A stretch of DNA of 6,757 nt from Bacteroidales bacterium (GTDB taxonomy: Bacteria > Bacteroidota > Bacteroidia > Bacteroidales > P3), in the NCBI GenBank assembly GCA_017507285.1, contig JAFWBF010000121.1, positions 1 to 6,757 of the forward strand, written 5' to 3'. Both the position numbers and the translations under genes were made by a program. Below the pieces are notes generated by a model. It did not search any database, was not told the origin of the DNA, and worked only from the letters and a program-made list of their open reading frames with translations. Shown here piece after piece: positions 5,362-6,757 of the stretch; the first letter of the stretch is position 1; the number at the start of each line of letters is the position of its first letter.

Positions 5362-6282
5362 TTACATATTGTTTAGCTCTATACGCAAACCATCGGTAGC
5401 AGCAAAGGTGTTTGGAAATACCGTCTTGGCTTCTTCCACCAAAGGTTCCACATCACCGTAGCGTGCCGAGAAATGTGTAAGCATCAAATGTTTGGCTTTT
5501 GCTTCTCGAGCAGCTGTTGCAGCAGAGATGGTGGTTCCATGAAGTTTATCGTTAGCAAATGACGAAAGAGCAGCCTCAAAAGTACAATCAAAACACAAAA
5601 GATCAACATCCGATATATATTTCAAGAGCGACTCGTCGTAGCGAGTGTCGCAACAATAAGCATAACTCAACGGAGGTTTTGGAGGCTTGGTAAGCACAGC
5701 ATTAGGTATAACCCTACCATCGGGTGCAAGGTAGTCTTCGCCCATCTTTATACGTATCATTTCGTCGTTGGCAAGGTTGTAAGTATGTCTCACTCCGTGT
5801 CGAAGATTAAGCATCTGCGGCATCTCCTGAATATGGAACCCATAGGCAGGAACAGAGTGAACGAGAGGAAAAGCCGTAATTCTACATTTTTTATTTTCAA
5901 GTAGCACACGAGGTTCGTTGCCTTCCAATTCGTGAAATATCAGTTCGTACGAGAAAACAGAATTGGAGGTTATAAACAAGTCTGTAAGAATCTTCTTTAA
6001 TCCTTTTGGAGCAAAAATATTCAAAGGCTCTGTACGTCCACACAAATGCATAGACGACAACAATCCCGGCAATCCGTAGAAATGGTCGCCGTGTAGATGC
6101 GAGATGAATATATTATCAATTGCTTGAAACTTTATCCTATAGCGTCGCACCTGATTCTGTGTACCCTCGCCACAGTCTATAAGTATTCTAAATCCCTCCA
6201 ACGCTACCACCTGTGCCGAGCATTGCCGCGTAGCCGTTGGCAATGCGGCACTGCTACCCAGTACTGTTATAGTGAAATCCAT
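5362..6282 (-). CDS. rnz: Ribonuclease Z (tRNA 3'-processing endonuclease)
   Basis: RNase Z cuts the 3' trailer from precursor tRNAs in the cytoplasm and belongs to the metallo-beta-lactamase fold. The 306-residue length is that of the short bacterial form. Visible motifs are FLIDCGEGT-like IDCGEGTQ (35-42), the zinc motif HLHGDH (62-67, with H62, H64, D66 and H67), H142 (VHSVPAYGF), D212 (CCDTRYD), H248 (LHGTT) and H270 (THFSARYGD), so both metal sites look complete. TKPPKPPLSYAY (198-209) precedes the D212 strand as in other family members. The start at 6282 is preferred: the protein then begins MDFTITVLGSSAALPT as in homologues and lies 4 nt after the upstream stop codon. A start at 6330 would add 16 residues and overlap the upstream gene by 44 nt. 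It is apparently co-transcribed and translationally coupled with the DUF4831-like gene. Confidence 0.96.
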   Translation of the reverse strand: MDFTITVLGSSAALPTATRQCSAQVVALEGFRILIDCGEGTQNQVRRYRIKFQAIDNIFISHLHGDHFYGLPGLLSSMHLCGRTEPLNIFAPKGLKKILTDLFITSNSVFSYELIFHELEGNEPRVLLENKKCRITAFPLVHSVPAYGFHIQEMPQMLNLRHGVRHTYNLANDEMIRIKMGEDYLAPDGRVIPNAVLTKPPKPPLSYAYCCDTRYDESLLKYISDVDLLCFDCTFEAALSSFANDKLHGTTISAATAAREAKAKHLMLTHFSARYGDVEPLVEEAKTVFPNTFAATDGLRIELNNM

Positions 6283-6286
6283 GGTA

Positions 6287-6757
6287 TTACTTATTCTTGT
6301 AATAAATAAGTTCGCCCGTTTTTTCGTCAAACAATGCTTCGAAATTTCTATGAGGCAATTCCATTACCGGACCGTATTGAGCCACTTTTATCTGCTGTTG
6401 GTAAGTAAACTGTGGAGTTATAAGGCTCACGGTTACTAGTTCGGGTATTCGATAGCGGAAAGTCTTGGGTGAACGTCTTAGTTTAGAAACATATTTGAAA
6501 TAATTCTTAGGCTTTTGCTTCAAATATTTATTCAGCACATACATTTCGTTTTCGCACCTCAAATTGCAATACACTATAGGTGCATCCACCACCGATGAAT
6601 CTACAATACCCTTATCTTCCGCAAAACGGAAAAGTTCTACAGTTTGGTCATCAACAATCATTTTAGATGCATCCGGTTCTATATAAAACACTTCATTGTA
6701 TGTTGTCTTCACACCGGTAAACAACTGCAAATATTTTTGTTCTTGTTGTTCCAATTG
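6287..6757 (-). CDS. DUF4831-like protein, C-terminal 156 residues (cut by window edge)
   Basis: The frame is open from the right edge to the TAA at 6289-6287. The edge codons are CAA then TTG, reading Gln-Leu-Glu-Gln-Gln-Glu, so the TTG is most likely an internal leucine and the N-terminus lies beyond the window. The visible order is LEQQEQKYLQLFTG, then a FRFAEDKGIVD segment, FRYRIPELVTVSLI, QYGPVMELP and the closing FDEKTGELIYYKNK. This order (a Q/E-rich helix ending in LFTG, an FRFS-like strand, a YRIPG-like strand, an AQFG-like strand and a final D-x-TG turn) agrees with the C-terminal half of DUF4831 proteins of Bacteroidales as I remember them; no alignment was run. The molecular function of DUF4831 is unknown; members usually carry signal peptides, which would be outside this window. 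It precedes rnz by 4 nt in a probable operon. Confidence 0.75.
   Translation of the reverse strand, partial: QLEQQEQKYLQLFTGVKTTYNEVFYIEPDASKMIVDDQTVELFRFAEDKGIVDSSVVDAPIVYCNLRCENEMYVLNKYLKQKPKNYFKYVSKLRRSPKTFRYRIPELVTVSLITPQFTYQQQIKVAQYGPVMELPHRNFEALFDEKTGELIYYKNK

Noticed and set aside
6283..6330. Upstream ATG for rnz
   Set aside because: The extra 16 residues are not found in the family and the frame would overlap the upstream gene by 44 nt.
6752..6754. TTG start for the right-edge gene
   Set aside because: The frame remains open upstream to the window edge and the Leu lies within a helix that matches the interior of DUF4831-like proteins.

Overview
The window looks like chromosomal DNA from an anaerobic member of the Bacteroidales (Bacteroidota); the genus cannot be named from sequence alone. 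The signs are promoter-like TAnnTTTG elements with TTTG boxes about 20 bp upstream, A/T-rich leaders without a clear Shine-Dalgarno sequence, a class I (strict-anaerobe type) hybrid cluster protein, a DPP III-type lipoprotein peptidase with the HECLGH zinc motif, and a DUF4831-like protein next to ribonuclease Z.

Layout, left to right. Positions 1-510 (minus) hold the first 170 codons of a secreted protein that runs off the left edge; it has a well-matched promoter at 682-713 and a leader of about 165 nt. Positions 956-2620 (minus) encode the hybrid cluster protein Hcp, closed by a strong intrinsic terminator at 916-950. Positions 3127-5175 (plus) encode an M49 dipeptidyl-peptidase III lipoprotein with its own terminator at 5203-5240. 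Positions 6757-5362 (minus) carry the C-terminal part of a DUF4831-like protein followed 4 nt later by rnz, apparently one operon.

The least ordinary part is the 506-bp divergent gap between hcp and the peptidase (2621-3126). It contains two separate three-copy arrays with exactly the same 22-bp period but different cores (2730-2795 and 2847-2912). A perfect 22-bp palindrome (2824-2845) lies immediately before the second array, in register with it, and resembles its last unit. Several further dyads and TAnnTTTG promoter-like elements surround them. The gap could be a helically phased operator region for the divergent genes, a structured leader or small RNA, or the remains of a minisatellite-bearing miniature mobile element. 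The sequence alone does not decide between these.

Functionally the genes are not one pathway. Hcp deals with nitric oxide or hydroxylamine stress, the peptidase trims dipeptides from peptides at the cell envelope, RNase Z matures tRNA 3' ends, and the left-edge protein is an exported protein of unknown role. No tRNA, rRNA, complete mobile element or CRISPR array was seen.
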